DNA from: Pluralibacter sp.
GTDB taxonomy: Bacteria > Pseudomonadota > Gammaproteobacteria > Enterobacterales > Enterobacteriaceae
DNA: 52,088 nt
Direction: 5' to 3'
Assembly (NCBI RefSeq): GCF_019237635.1
Contig: NZ_JAFAGS010000013.1
Coordinates: 1 to 52,088, forward strand
The notes under the pieces were generated by a model. The model saw only the letters and a program-made list of their open reading frames with translations. It made no database searches and was not told the DNA's origin. This document shows positions 38,013-45,931 of the stretch, in pieces (position 1 is the stretch's first letter; each line of letters opens with the position of its first letter). The position numbers and the translations under genes were made by a program.

Positions 38013-38494
38013 GATCTTTCTCCTTTTCGCGGCGGCGATTCCGGTTGCAGCGCGCTGTCCTGAGCAAGCGTCAGACGTGCTGTCGCTAAACGACTCATCA
38101 CCGTACCAATCGGGACATCAAGCACTGCGGCGGCCTCACGGTAGGATAGCTCCTCCACATACACCAGAAATACGGTGTTACGCTGAGCTTCCGGCAGGCG
38201 GTTAACGCGTCTTATCACCTCGTTCGACCACACCGGATCCTCGCTATCGCCTGCCCCGCTCAGTTCGTCGATATCGACAAAGCCCTGCCCGCGACGGATC
38301 AGCTGCGCCCGTACCTCATTGAGCCAGATAGAGTGCAGGATGGAAAACAGCCAGCTGTCCATCCTGCTACCGGTCGTAAACTGCGCCGCACGCTCAAGCG
38401 CCCGCACGCAGGTGGCCTGAACTAAATCATCAGCAATATCCCGCCGGTGGGAAAGCACCAGTCCGTAGCGCCACAGGCGGGGGAGATATTGCAC
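38009..38494 (-). CDS. ECF-family RNA polymerase sigma factor
   Basis: 161 residues from the first canonical start (GTG at 38494). Region 2 is seen in RRDIADDLVQATCVRALE (about 17-34) and region 4 in LPEAQRNTVFLVYVEELSYREAAAV with the HTH GTVMSRLATA. A strong AGGAGG (38530-38535) is 5 nt upstream of an in-frame ATC at 38522-38524, ten codons before the GTG, so translation may begin at ATC or the original ATG has been lost. The gene follows the TPR gene directly and overlaps the anti-sigma gene, forming a three-gene operon. Confidence 0.82.
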   Translation of the reverse strand: MQYLPRLWRYGLVLSHRRDIADDLVQATCVRALERAAQFTTGSRMDSWLFSILHSIWLNEVRAQLIRRGQGFVDIDELSGAGDSEDPVWSNEVIRRVNRLPEAQRNTVFLVYVEELSYREAAAVLDVPIGTVMSRLATARLTLAQDSALQPESPPRKGERS

Positions 38495-38536
38495 AATCTC
38501 ACGACGTACCGTTTCGCTGCTGATTTTTGCCTCCTG

Positions 38537-39076
38537 TCAGGATTCAGGATGACCCTCAATGGCGGCCGACAGGTCACGGTACTCTTCACAACTGGTGCCG
38601 CATAAGGTTTTGATGACGGCAAGCTGTTCACGGGCCAGGTCGGGACGATTTTTAACCATGTAGGCTTCGCCGAGATACTCACGCACCTTCGGATAGTGAG
38701 GATCGAGCGCGACTGATTTTAAATAATAGCCGATCCCTTCATCAGTGCGCCCCAGCTTGCGGGTCGCATAACCGCGATAATTCAGCGCCTCGGCGGTGTT
38801 GGGATCCTTGAGCGTATTGAGCATATCCAGCGCTTCCTGATAGCGCCCTGCTTTCGCCAGCGCGTAGGCGTATTCGGTACGGGATTTATCGTCAATCATT
38901 CCGCCTTTATCCACCATGCACGTTTTGGTTTTCTGGTCATAGATTTGCCCTTTCGGGCAGGTAGGCGGCGTGGGTTCGTTATTACTGCCTCCCCCTCCCA
39001 TCGCCTGCGCATAGCCGGAAAACAGCATCACGCCAGTAAAAAAGGCAGGAAGTAAACGAGTGACAATGCGGTTCAT
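38537..39076 (-). CDS. Secreted tetratricopeptide-repeat protein
   Basis: 179 residues with a signal peptide (cleavage after YAQA, about residue 26), a Gly/Asn-rich stretch and a small Cys motif (CPKGQIYDQKTKTC), then TPR-like helices (RTEYAYALAKAGRYQEALDM; TAEALNYRGYATRKLGRTDE; HYPKVREYLGEAYM). GAGGG lies before the ATG. It is the first gene of the operon with the sigma and anti-sigma genes, so it may be part of the signal or of the output of that sigma factor. Function unknown. Confidence 0.8.
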   Translation of the reverse strand: MNRIVTRLLPAFFTGVMLFSGYAQAMGGGGSNNEPTPPTCPKGQIYDQKTKTCMVDKGGMIDDKSRTEYAYALAKAGRYQEALDMLNTLKDPNTAEALNYRGYATRKLGRTDEGIGYYLKSVALDPHYPKVREYLGEAYMVKNRPDLAREQLAVIKTLCGTSCEEYRDLSAAIEGHPES

Positions 39077-39316
39077 AGTAACGCCCTCGTGATGTTTGGT
39101 ATGGAGTAAACACCCAAGGGGGGGGATTTATTCAGTCATCTGCGCGTGAGTCGCCATGCCACTGTGTCCAGACCTGGAAAGGCCCCGAGTCCCGTACCCA
39201 TAACTTAATATTGCGTTCGGTGATCGCCAGGACTGTCTCTTCTGATAAACATGTTTACACTGAAACATATACGGGTTCGCGATTACCGCTAACTCATTCC
39301 TTTTCCCGGAGTTCTT

Positions 39317-39949
39317 ATGCGTGCCGTCCTGCTCCTCCCCCTGCTGGTCTTTGGTCTTGCTGGTTGCAGTAGCAACAACAGCTCCTCGGTTGGCGTCGGC
39401 GTCGGCGCCAGTACGGGCACCGGGGGCTACTATGGCGTTCACTACGGGAGCTACCCATGGTGGTACGACGATTATTTCGTCTATTGGGGCAGTTATTATC
39501 CGTGGTGCTGTGACAATCCGGAGGATTTCGACGAGCTTATCAACAAGTGGTGGAATGGGCTCGACGAGCAGCGTCAGCAGGAGATTAAAGATAAATATCA
39601 GAACTGGCACGATAACAATGGCCAGGCGGACGTCTCTAAACTGCGGGGCGACCTTGCCACCCACTGGAATGCGATGACCCCGGAGCAAAGACAGACGCTG
39701 CGCAATAACCAGCTGAACAGACCCAGCGTCAGTAATCCGGATCGCTCTCCCCGTTTACCGCTGGATAATAAATCAGTGACGCCGGTCAGCAGAGAAAACC
39801 GCCCGCTGCCCCCTTCGCCATTTTCGCGGGACAATGCGGGCATACAGGAAAGACCTCATCTCCCCGGTTCGCTGGCGACACCTAACAGACCGAACGTACA
39901 GCCGAGGGTTAACCACATCAGGAGACCTCCCGTCATGCGTCGGCGTTAG
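39317..39949 (+). CDS. Unknown lipoprotein, aromatic and Pro/Arg-rich
   Basis: 210 residues. A lipobox LAGC puts the lipidated Cys at residue 17, followed by a Gly/Ser spacer, a Trp/Tyr-rich patch (YPWWYDDYFVYWGSYYPWCC), a helical middle region (ELINKWWNGLDEQRQQEIKD) and a Pro/Asn/Arg-rich tail. It is divergent from the TPR/sigma operon (240-bp gap) and GGAG precedes the ATG. I do not recognise a family; an envelope role is likely. It might be a target of the neighbouring ECF sigma factor. Confidence 0.75.
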   Translation: MRAVLLLPLLVFGLAGCSSNNSSSVGVGVGASTGTGGYYGVHYGSYPWWYDDYFVYWGSYYPWCCDNPEDFDELINKWWNGLDEQRQQEIKDKYQNWHDNNGQADVSKLRGDLATHWNAMTPEQRQTLRNNQLNRPSVSNPDRSPRLPLDNKSVTPVSRENRPLPPSPFSRDNAGIQERPHLPGSLATPNRPNVQPRVNHIRRPPVMRRR

Positions 39950-39984
39950 ATGTCTCATTGACTGACAGGAAGGAAGACAGAACC

Positions 39985-40674
39985 ATGCACCGGGAACGAC
40001 ACAGTATCGGTAGAGTGGGATGGCTCAGGGCCGCGGTTCTGGGAGCGAATGACGGTATCGTTTCCACGGCCAGCCTTGTTTTGGGCGTCGCGTCGGCAAA
40101 TACGTCATCCTCGGGGGTATTGCTGGCAGGGTGCGCCGGGCTGGTTGCCGGAGCGATGTCGATGGCAACAGGAGAATATGTCTCCGTGTCATCGCAGGCG
40201 GACACCGAAACGGCGGCGCTGGCGCAGGAAAAAAATGAACTGGCTACCGATTATGAGGGAGAGGTAACAGAACTGACGTCGCTCTATATACAAAGAGGTC
40301 TCGAGCCTGCCCTTGCCCGCAGGGCCGCCGAACAGCTTATGGCGCAGGATGCTCTGGACGCTCACGCCCGGGAAGAGCTGGGACTGTCGGATATCAATTC
40401 GGCCCGGCCTTTTCAGGCGGCGCTATTTTCAGCGCTCAGTTTTTCTGCCGGCGCGGTTTTACCCGTCCTTGTCGCATGGTTAAGCCCTGCGGGTCTGGTT
40501 TTACCGTTCATTATCCTGTCCACGCTTTTTTCCCTGGCCGTACTGGGTTATATCTCATCGGTTGCGAGCAAGGCGCCTGCGCTAAAGGCCATCATCAGGG
40601 TAACCTTCTGGAGTTCAATGGCGATGGCGTTATCTATGGGGGTGGGGTCGCTCGTAGGCCAGGTACTGGTCTGA
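39985..40674 (+). CDS. VIT1/CCC1-family iron or manganese transporter-like protein
   Basis: 229 residues. The family signature LGANDGIVSTASLVLGVA lies at about residues 19-36, with MATGEYVSVSSQ (about 60-71) and a central cytoplasmic metal-binding helix region, then three further membrane helices. I start at ATG 39985 (GGAAGGAAG upstream) rather than the TTG at 39958. Relatives move Fe2+/Mn2+ out of the cytoplasm. It is 35 bp downstream of the lipoprotein gene on the same strand. Confidence 0.85.
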   Translation: MHRERHSIGRVGWLRAAVLGANDGIVSTASLVLGVASANTSSSGVLLAGCAGLVAGAMSMATGEYVSVSSQADTETAALAQEKNELATDYEGEVTELTSLYIQRGLEPALARRAAEQLMAQDALDAHAREELGLSDINSARPFQAALFSALSFSAGAVLPVLVAWLSPAGLVLPFIILSTLFSLAVLGYISSVASKAPALKAIIRVTFWSSMAMALSMGVGSLVGQVLV

Positions 40675-40676
40675 TA

Positions 40677-40703
40677 GAAAACCCTGAATGAAATCATCCA
40701 GGG
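40677..40703 (-). terminator. Terminator of the dlt operon
   Basis: On the minus strand a stem CCCTGGATGA / TCATTCAGGG (one mismatch) is followed by TTTTC, 31 bp after dltC. It also faces the end of the VIT-like gene, 3 bp away. Confidence 0.55.
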
Positions 40704-40733
40704 CCTTCTCAGAAACGTTAACGCCAATGGCGA

Positions 40734-40952
40734 TTAGCGGTTCTCTTCAATATAGCGAGCCAGGTCTGCCGGGGTTTTCAGCACAGTAGCAACTTCAGTC
40801 GGCGGGATCATACAGCCGTAAACGTCCTGCACTTCCAGCACCATGTCGACCGCCAGAATAGAGTCGAGAATGTCAGATTCAATCAGTTCATCGTGAAAGC
40901 CCACTTTGCGGGATAACACTTTTTCAAACAGCGCGAGAATATCTTGTTCCAT
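40734..40952 (-). CDS. dltC: D-alanyl carrier protein
   Basis: 72 residues of the acyl-carrier fold; the phosphopantetheine-attachment Ser is in LDSILAVDMV (about residue 30). ATG at 40952 has AGGA 6 nt upstream; a GTG one codon before is also in frame. It accepts D-alanine from DltA. Last gene of the dlt operon, 17 bp after dltA. Confidence 0.88.
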   Translation of the reverse strand: MEQDILALFEKVLSRKVGFHDELIESDILDSILAVDMVLEVQDVYGCMIPPTEVATVLKTPADLARYIEENR

Positions 40953-40969
40953 CACTTTTCCTGGAGTAA

Positions 40970-42403
40970 TTAATGTGTGCGGGCATGAGAGTCCAGCAAC
41001 TTACGGTCGATCTTGCCGTTAGGATTCAGCGGCAAAGCGTCTTTAATGATAATTTGTGAAGGCACCATGTAGTGTGGAACCACCTTCGCCAGCGAGGTTT
41101 TGATCGCCTCCGGCGCCAGGTCCGTCACGCAGAACGCGGTAATGCGCAGCACGCTGCCGCAGGATTTCATCAGCGGCAGAACCACCGCTTCGCTGATGCC
41201 AGACATTGCCAGCAGGCGATTTTCAATCTCGTTGATTTCAATACGGTAGCCGTTCAGTTTGACCTGGCTGTCGTTGCGGCCCTGGCAATAGATTAATCCC
41301 TCTTCATAACCCAGGTCGCCGGTCCGGTAGCCGCGAAACGCTTCACTCTCCCGACGCAGTAATTTTGTCGCGTTCTCCTGCGGTAAGCCGAGATAGCCGC
41401 GCATCACGTTTTTACCCCAGATAATCAGTTCGCCGTCGGCGGTAATTTCCATTCTGCTGTCTGGCATCATCACCCCAACCGGCAGCACCGCGTTGTCGCT
41501 TCCGAGGATCTCATCGGTTATCTCTACCACCGTGGTCGCGACCGTCGCTTCCGTGGGTCCGTAGGAATTGATAATTTTGGCCTGTGGGAAACGGCGGCGT
41601 AACTGTTTCACCAGCGCTTTGTTTAACACTTCACCAATGAAGATAAAGACGTTCAGCTCCGGCAAGTACTCGCTGTTGAACTGCGGCGAGAGCAACTTCT
41701 GATAAGCAAAAGACGGCGTGGAAACCCAGGCGGAAACCGCATTCATTTTCAGCCGGTCCAGCCAGTCTTCTTTCAGGATATCTTCTTTTGCGTTCAGAAC
41801 GACATGTCCCCCCATCGCCAGATTCGCCAGTAATGGGATCAGGGAGAGGTCGAAGCTGAACACCGCATGGTTCATTAACACCGGTTTTTCAGGCAGTGAA
41901 AAGTCCTGACTTACCCATTTCATGAAGTGCCATACGCTTTCACGCCCAATCTGCACGCCTTTCGGTTTGCCCGTGCTGCCAGACGTAAACATGATATAAG
42001 CGAGATCCTGCTCGGCCAGTACCTTGCCCATCTCGCCGGTGGCGATGAACTGCCTGGTCGCCACGTCGTAGTAGTAAGGGGCATTTGCCAGATGGCAGAT
42101 CTCTTTGAGCCGCTCCTGCGGGTAAATACAATCCACCGGAATATACGGAATGTTGTGCAGCAGGCAGCTATAAATCGCCACGGCAAATTCAGCCTGCTGA
42201 TGTCCGTACAACACCACCGGCGTACCCGCGGAAGACGGGCAATGCTGATAGCGCTGCGCCCAGTCCGTCACGGCGGCGGAAAGTTGTAACCAGCTTAAGG
42301 CTTCGTCGCTGCCGCTGATTGCCAACTGCTGGGGGGAAGCAGGATCGAATAATGCCGCACGTAAGAAATCGTGTAGTTCCAGGAGATCGGCGTGATTTTT
42401 CAT
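40970..42403 (-). CDS. dltA: D-alanine--D-alanyl carrier protein ligase
   Basis: 477 residues of the adenylate-forming family. Core motifs are MFTSGSTGKPKG (about 138-149), NSYGPTEATVATT (about 279), YRTGDLGYE (about 357) and the C-terminal NPNGKIDRK (Lys near 467). Activates D-alanine with ATP and loads DltC in the cytoplasm. It overlaps dltB by ATGA (42400-42403). Members of the amino-acid adenylation family can differ in substrate, but the neighbours support D-Ala. Confidence 0.9.
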   Translation of the reverse strand: MKNHADLLELHDFLRAALFDPASPQQLAISGSDEALSWLQLSAAVTDWAQRYQHCPSSAGTPVVLYGHQQAEFAVAIYSCLLHNIPYIPVDCIYPQERLKEICHLANAPYYYDVATRQFIATGEMGKVLAEQDLAYIMFTSGSTGKPKGVQIGRESVWHFMKWVSQDFSLPEKPVLMNHAVFSFDLSLIPLLANLAMGGHVVLNAKEDILKEDWLDRLKMNAVSAWVSTPSFAYQKLLSPQFNSEYLPELNVFIFIGEVLNKALVKQLRRRFPQAKIINSYGPTEATVATTVVEITDEILGSDNAVLPVGVMMPDSRMEITADGELIIWGKNVMRGYLGLPQENATKLLRRESEAFRGYRTGDLGYEEGLIYCQGRNDSQVKLNGYRIEINEIENRLLAMSGISEAVVLPLMKSCGSVLRITAFCVTDLAPEAIKTSLAKVVPHYMVPSQIIIKDALPLNPNGKIDRKLLDSHARTH

Positions 42404-43518
42404 AGAGGTGACATTCCACTAAAGATGTAAAGGGAGGCCGCGGCGCTTCCCAGCGTCAGAATTCGCCCCAAAAACGCAATAACCGGATGCTGTAACCCGC
42501 TGTTCAACATCGGGCTGCGTTTGGCTGACCACAGCAGCATGTTGTGAACTACAGAAATCGCGCCAAAGAGCGCGCCGCTGATCACATAATGTCGCTCGAG
42601 TCCATTCCATGCCCCCATACAGAACAGGGTGCAAAAAATACCCATATTTTGCGCCAGCGTTTTGTTCTGGCGGAAAAAGTTGAACTTCATCAAGTTCATA
42701 TAAATTGGCATAAAGACCACATCGCGCAGCCATTCAGAGAGGCTGATGTGGAAGCGACGCCAGAAATCCTGCGGGTTTTTCGCCAGGATGGGCATATTGA
42801 AGTTCGCCGGAATGTTCAGTCCAAACAGGCGGCCTGCCCCGATGGCCATATTGCTGTAGCCAGCAAAATCAAAGTAGAGATAGGCGCTGTAGGCAACCGA
42901 CATCACCACGCCCACGGTCAACGTAAACGGTTCGTGGCTCCACGGCTGCACGACCAGAGTATCGACCAGCATGGCGAGTAAGAATTTCTGCACTATCCCG
43001 GTAATAATTTGCTCTAGAGCCACTAAAAACTGTTCGCGGGTAATCGCGAATACGGGCTTGCTCACGTCGCTCAACCATGTCCGCCAGCGGTACATTGGGC
43101 CGGCCAGGATGACGAAGGGCATAAAGAGATAGCAGAAATAGTGCAGGAAATTCCGGCCATCTTTTTTACTGCGATAAAGCAGGACATCAATAGCGCGGAA
43201 GGTCATAAAAGAGAGGCCGATCATCCCCCAGTGGTTATTAAAGTGTAATTTCACCAAAAACAATGGCAGCAACGTTAAGGTGACCGCCTGCCAGGTTTTT
43301 AACCACCCCTTATCTTTTAATGTCACGAGAACATAAAAACTGAAAAAAACGGCAACCGGGACAATATAATCCCCCTGGAAGATAAACCCCCATCCTAATG
43401 CCGCCAGTACTGACAACGCAGATAAATACGTCAGGCGATGATGCAATACGCGATTAACCAGCGCAAACACCAGGGCTGATGAAAACAAGTAGAAAAAAAA
43501 CATTCCTGAGCTGTACAT
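42400..43518 (-). CDS. dltB: DltB-like MBOAT membrane acyltransferase
   Basis: 372 residues with about ten membrane helices. The MBOAT motif DFWRRFHISLSEW (His 257) is intact. The second motif, GxWHG in Gram-positive DltB with the catalytic His, here reads GAWNG (Asn 305, codon AAT), with a His five residues on in ERHY (310). GAGG 8 nt before the ATG overlaps the dltX stop region. Expected to move D-alanine (or another acyl group) across the inner membrane; activity with this substitution is uncertain. Confidence 0.88.
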   Translation of the reverse strand: MYSSGMFFFYLFSSALVFALVNRVLHHRLTYLSALSVLAALGWGFIFQGDYIVPVAVFFSFYVLVTLKDKGWLKTWQAVTLTLLPLFLVKLHFNNHWGMIGLSFMTFRAIDVLLYRSKKDGRNFLHYFCYLFMPFVILAGPMYRWRTWLSDVSKPVFAITREQFLVALEQIITGIVQKFLLAMLVDTLVVQPWSHEPFTLTVGVVMSVAYSAYLYFDFAGYSNMAIGAGRLFGLNIPANFNMPILAKNPQDFWRRFHISLSEWLRDVVFMPIYMNLMKFNFFRQNKTLAQNMGIFCTLFCMGAWNGLERHYVISGALFGAISVVHNMLLWSAKRSPMLNSGLQHPVIAFLGRILTLGSAAASLYIFSGMSPL

Positions 43519-43527
43519 TATTCAACC

Positions 43528-43650
43528 TCAGAACTTTTGATATTCAAAATGCAGTTGCAAACTCATGCTGTCATCGACAGAGGTCCACGCGACAATGGTG
43601 ATCGCCAGCAGGAGATAAAGGAAAAAAAGACGAATCGCGGTTTTCATCAT
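43528..43650 (-). CDS. dltX: DltX-like micro-protein (40 aa) between dltD and dltB
   Basis: Begins with ATGATG at 43650, overlapping the dltD stop (ATGA), and ends with TGA at 43528, so it fills the dltD-dltB gap almost exactly. The product is a short basic N-terminus, one transmembrane helix (LFFLYLLLAITIVAW, about residues 8-22), a short polar linker and a C-terminus ending FEYQKF. Gram-positive DltX has the same plan: about 50 residues, one helix and a C-terminal FxYxxF motif whose Tyr is proposed to accept D-alanine from DltB. Too short for ordinary ORF thresholds. Confidence 0.8.
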   Translation of the reverse strand: MMKTAIRLFFLYLLLAITIVAWTSVDDSMSLQLHFEYQKF

Positions 43651-44783
43651 TTAAAACTCTCTGCAATAAAGCGAATCATAGGAACCCAAGCCAGTTCAGA
43701 AGGATGCAGGCGATCCCAGTTCCAGCCGTTCTCATACGGCATTGCATACATATCTAAATAAGGAACCTGATTCTCTTCCAGAATGGTTTTAATTTGCTTA
43801 TCAACCGGCCGGAAGGTGTCGGTATTGTACAGCGCCCATGGGTTAATGGGGTCGACGATAGCAATCACCTGCACATGGCGTTGTTTCAGAAGCTGGACGG
43901 TTGCCTTAAATACCGCGATTTGTTTGGGCACAACAGGTGTGTCATCCCACTGCTCCGGCGCGTCTCCCTGCTCATAAACAGATTTATCCATCCACAGCGT
44001 GGCCGCACTCTGCTGGCGTTTTTTATTCAACTCGCGCGCGTGGGCCAACTCTTTATCCCAGTCAGGAACCATGCGGGTTGTCGACTGTTGCGGCCACGGC
44101 TGCGCCAGCTGCGGCGCAATGTTGAGCAGCGCCAGCCAGTCGTTTTTGATCATCGTGCAGAAATTGGCGAACTGAAAACTCACCTCTTCCCAGATAAGGT
44201 CCGGGTGCCAGCCGCGCACAGCCATTTGGCCAAACGTTAAATGACTTATCTCCTCAGCATCAATATGCTGTAAGTAATTGACCAGCAACGGGCGCGCCTG
44301 CGGATCTTTCATCAGAGGATTGAAAATAGATCCCGGGAAGTTATCGGCAAAGATGGCTGGCGGCAGGCCTTTTGAATAAAAGCTGTCAGGCGCCAGAAGT
44401 AAAACAACTTTACTGTTCGCGTTAAGGTCGTCTTTAAAACGCGAAAACAGTAAAAATTGTGTGACGTCATCCACATAGCTATCGCCATAAGCCACTACAG
44501 GTCGGTGCAGTTGCTTATTGAAGTAATTATAAACCGCGTAATGTTCTTCTTCAGAGGTGGCAACCTCGGACGCCCCGATGAAGAAAATAGCATTCCCTTT
44601 TAAGGCATGGGAAATGGTGGCTATTTTTTCCGCTTGTTCTTTTGGCGTTCCATCCATCGATTTGATCAGCGGCTGGAATTTGAGCGGTGGATCAACGCTT
44701 GTCACCAACGGGTGAACACTGAGGAACAAGATAGCCAGGGTAGCCATCAGGATATGTAAACAAAGAGTATTTTTGATTTTCAT
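43647..44783 (-). CDS. dltD: DltD-like SGNH hydrolase/transferase
   Basis: 378 residues from ATG 44783 (a GTG three codons earlier is also in frame). One N-terminal membrane anchor (about 8-28), then a periplasmic SGNH fold with the nucleophile in FIGASEVAT (Ser 72; Gram-positive DltD has GSSE) and the Asp/His pair in WDRLHPSE (Asp 357, His 360). Proposed to pass D-alanine from DltX to the envelope polymer. First gene of the operon dltD-X-B-A-C. Confidence 0.87.
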   Translation of the reverse strand: MKIKNTLCLHILMATLAILFLSVHPLVTSVDPPLKFQPLIKSMDGTPKEQAEKIATISHALKGNAIFFIGASEVATSEEEHYAVYNYFNKQLHRPVVAYGDSYVDDVTQFLLFSRFKDDLNANSKVVLLLAPDSFYSKGLPPAIFADNFPGSIFNPLMKDPQARPLLVNYLQHIDAEEISHLTFGQMAVRGWHPDLIWEEVSFQFANFCTMIKNDWLALLNIAPQLAQPWPQQSTTRMVPDWDKELAHARELNKKRQQSAATLWMDKSVYEQGDAPEQWDDTPVVPKQIAVFKATVQLLKQRHVQVIAIVDPINPWALYNTDTFRPVDKQIKTILEENQVPYLDMYAMPYENGWNWDRLHPSELAWVPMIRFIAESFK

Positions 44784-45190
44784 TATAAACACGCCAGACT
44801 ACATGGCACTACATGGCATAAATTTGCTTTAAGATCTGTTGACACTCAAATCTCTAACAATCACACAACAAATAGCCCCGTTTTTTTGACTGCATTCGAA
44901 GCCTGTCTTTTTTGCCATTCTATATCAGGTGTATACGAAAAGATGAGCGTTGCTGTGTAACGGTATGTACAGTGTTAGCGTGTTAATAATAAACAGTGAA
45001 TCTAAAAATAAATGAGCCAGAAGGTCGTTGTCTCGCCGGGCCGTCCTCGCCCTGAGAAGCGGCTGAGTTCGCACTCTCCCGCCCGCCAGGAACGTGCCAT
45101 TGCCTGACCGCCAGCAACCTGCGTCTGGCAGGGAGCCTGACAGATTCCTGTATATATAACCAGGAACTGTCAGATCTGAATGAATACATT
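44784..45190. other. Gap upstream of dltD and downstream of carbonic anhydrase
   Basis: About 400 bp. The dltD-proximal part is AT-rich and should hold the dlt promoter; it contains a perfect 10-bp tandem repeat CTACATGGCA at 44799-44818. The part at 45016-45135 is unexpectedly GC-rich but shows no recognisable gene. A hairpin closes the gap at 45137-45173. Confidence 0.5.
45137..45173 (-). terminator. Hairpin after carbonic anhydrase gene
   Basis: CTGACAG-A-TTCCTG pairs with CAGGAA-CTGTCAG (13 bp with one bulged A) around a 10-nt AT loop, 17 bp past the stop of the carbonic anhydrase gene. No T-run follows. Confidence 0.45.
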
Positions 45191-45931
45191 TTACACGTCG
45201 AAAAAATCAACTTTCCCGCCGATAAGGTTGTACATACCACCGACTATTTTAATTTTCTTCTGGTCTTCCAGTTGTTTCAGCACCGGGCTATTTTTACGAA
45301 TATTCTCGATGGTCAGTTCGACATTTTTCAGGGCCACTGCATCAACGAACTCATAATTACTTCCTTTACGTTCCCCGTCGTATTTTGTTTTTTCAATCGC
45401 GGGTTTAATTTCATCCAGTAAACCGGTCAGGTTACCCAACTCCGTATTATCAATAGCGCCACGAACCGCACCACAGCGGGTATGCCCCATGACAAGCACC
45501 ACTTTAGCACCAGCAAGCGCGCAGGCAAATTCCATGCCGCCCAGTATATCGCGATTGCTGATATTACCTGCAACGCGGGAGTTAAACGTTTCGCCAATCC
45601 CAGTATCCAGGATAATTTCCGCTGGCGCGCGGGAGTCAATGCAGCTAAGGATCACCGCAGCAGGGTACTGGCCTGCAATACTGCTGCGCTTCTGCGCCAG
45701 GTAATCATGCTTCGCCAGACGATTTTCCTGAAAGCGCAGGTTACCCTGTTTAAAATGTTCAATCACAGCATCCGGTGTCATGCCATCACGTTCTTCTTTG
45801 CTGAGTGATACCGCAAAAGAGATGGAGGGCACCGATAAGGCTGCCATCCCTGTGACCGAAAGGGCAGAAACAGCAAGTACCTGTTTCAGTATTACCCGCC
45901 GTGAAGGTAAGGCTGGTTGGTTCTGTTTCAT
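45191..45931 (-). CDS. Tat-exported beta-class carbonic anhydrase
   Basis: 246 residues. A [12 protein letters not shown] leader SRRVILKQVLAVSALSV (about 10-26) is followed by a cleavage region near ISFA-VS. Beta-CA zinc ligands and catalytic dyad are present: SCIDSR (Cys 97, Asp 99, Arg 101) and GHTRCG (His 150, Cys 153). It should interconvert CO2 and bicarbonate in the periplasm. ATG at 45931 is 6 nt after AGGAG; the ATG just before it is too close. Transcribed alone; the upstream 320 bp is AT-rich. Confidence 0.9.
   Translation of the reverse strand: MKQNQPALPSRRVILKQVLAVSALSVTGMAALSVPSISFAVSLSKEERDGMTPDAVIEHFKQGNLRFQENRLAKHDYLAQKRSSIAGQYPAAVILSCIDSRAPAEIILDTGIGETFNSRVAGNISNRDILGGMEFACALAGAKVVLVMGHTRCGAVRGAIDNTELGNLTGLLDEIKPAIEKTKYDGERKGSNYEFVDAVALKNVELTIENIRKNSPVLKQLEDQKKIKIVGGMYNLIGGKVDFFDV

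Noticed and set aside
39128..39688. 186-codon frame antisense to the lipoprotein gene
   Set aside because: Runs opposite to a gene with a clear lipobox and ribosome binding site; composition unlike a protein.
44983..45240. 85-codon frame between carbonic anhydrase and dltD
   Set aside because: It overlaps the carbonic anhydrase end and a hairpin and has no homology I can recognise.
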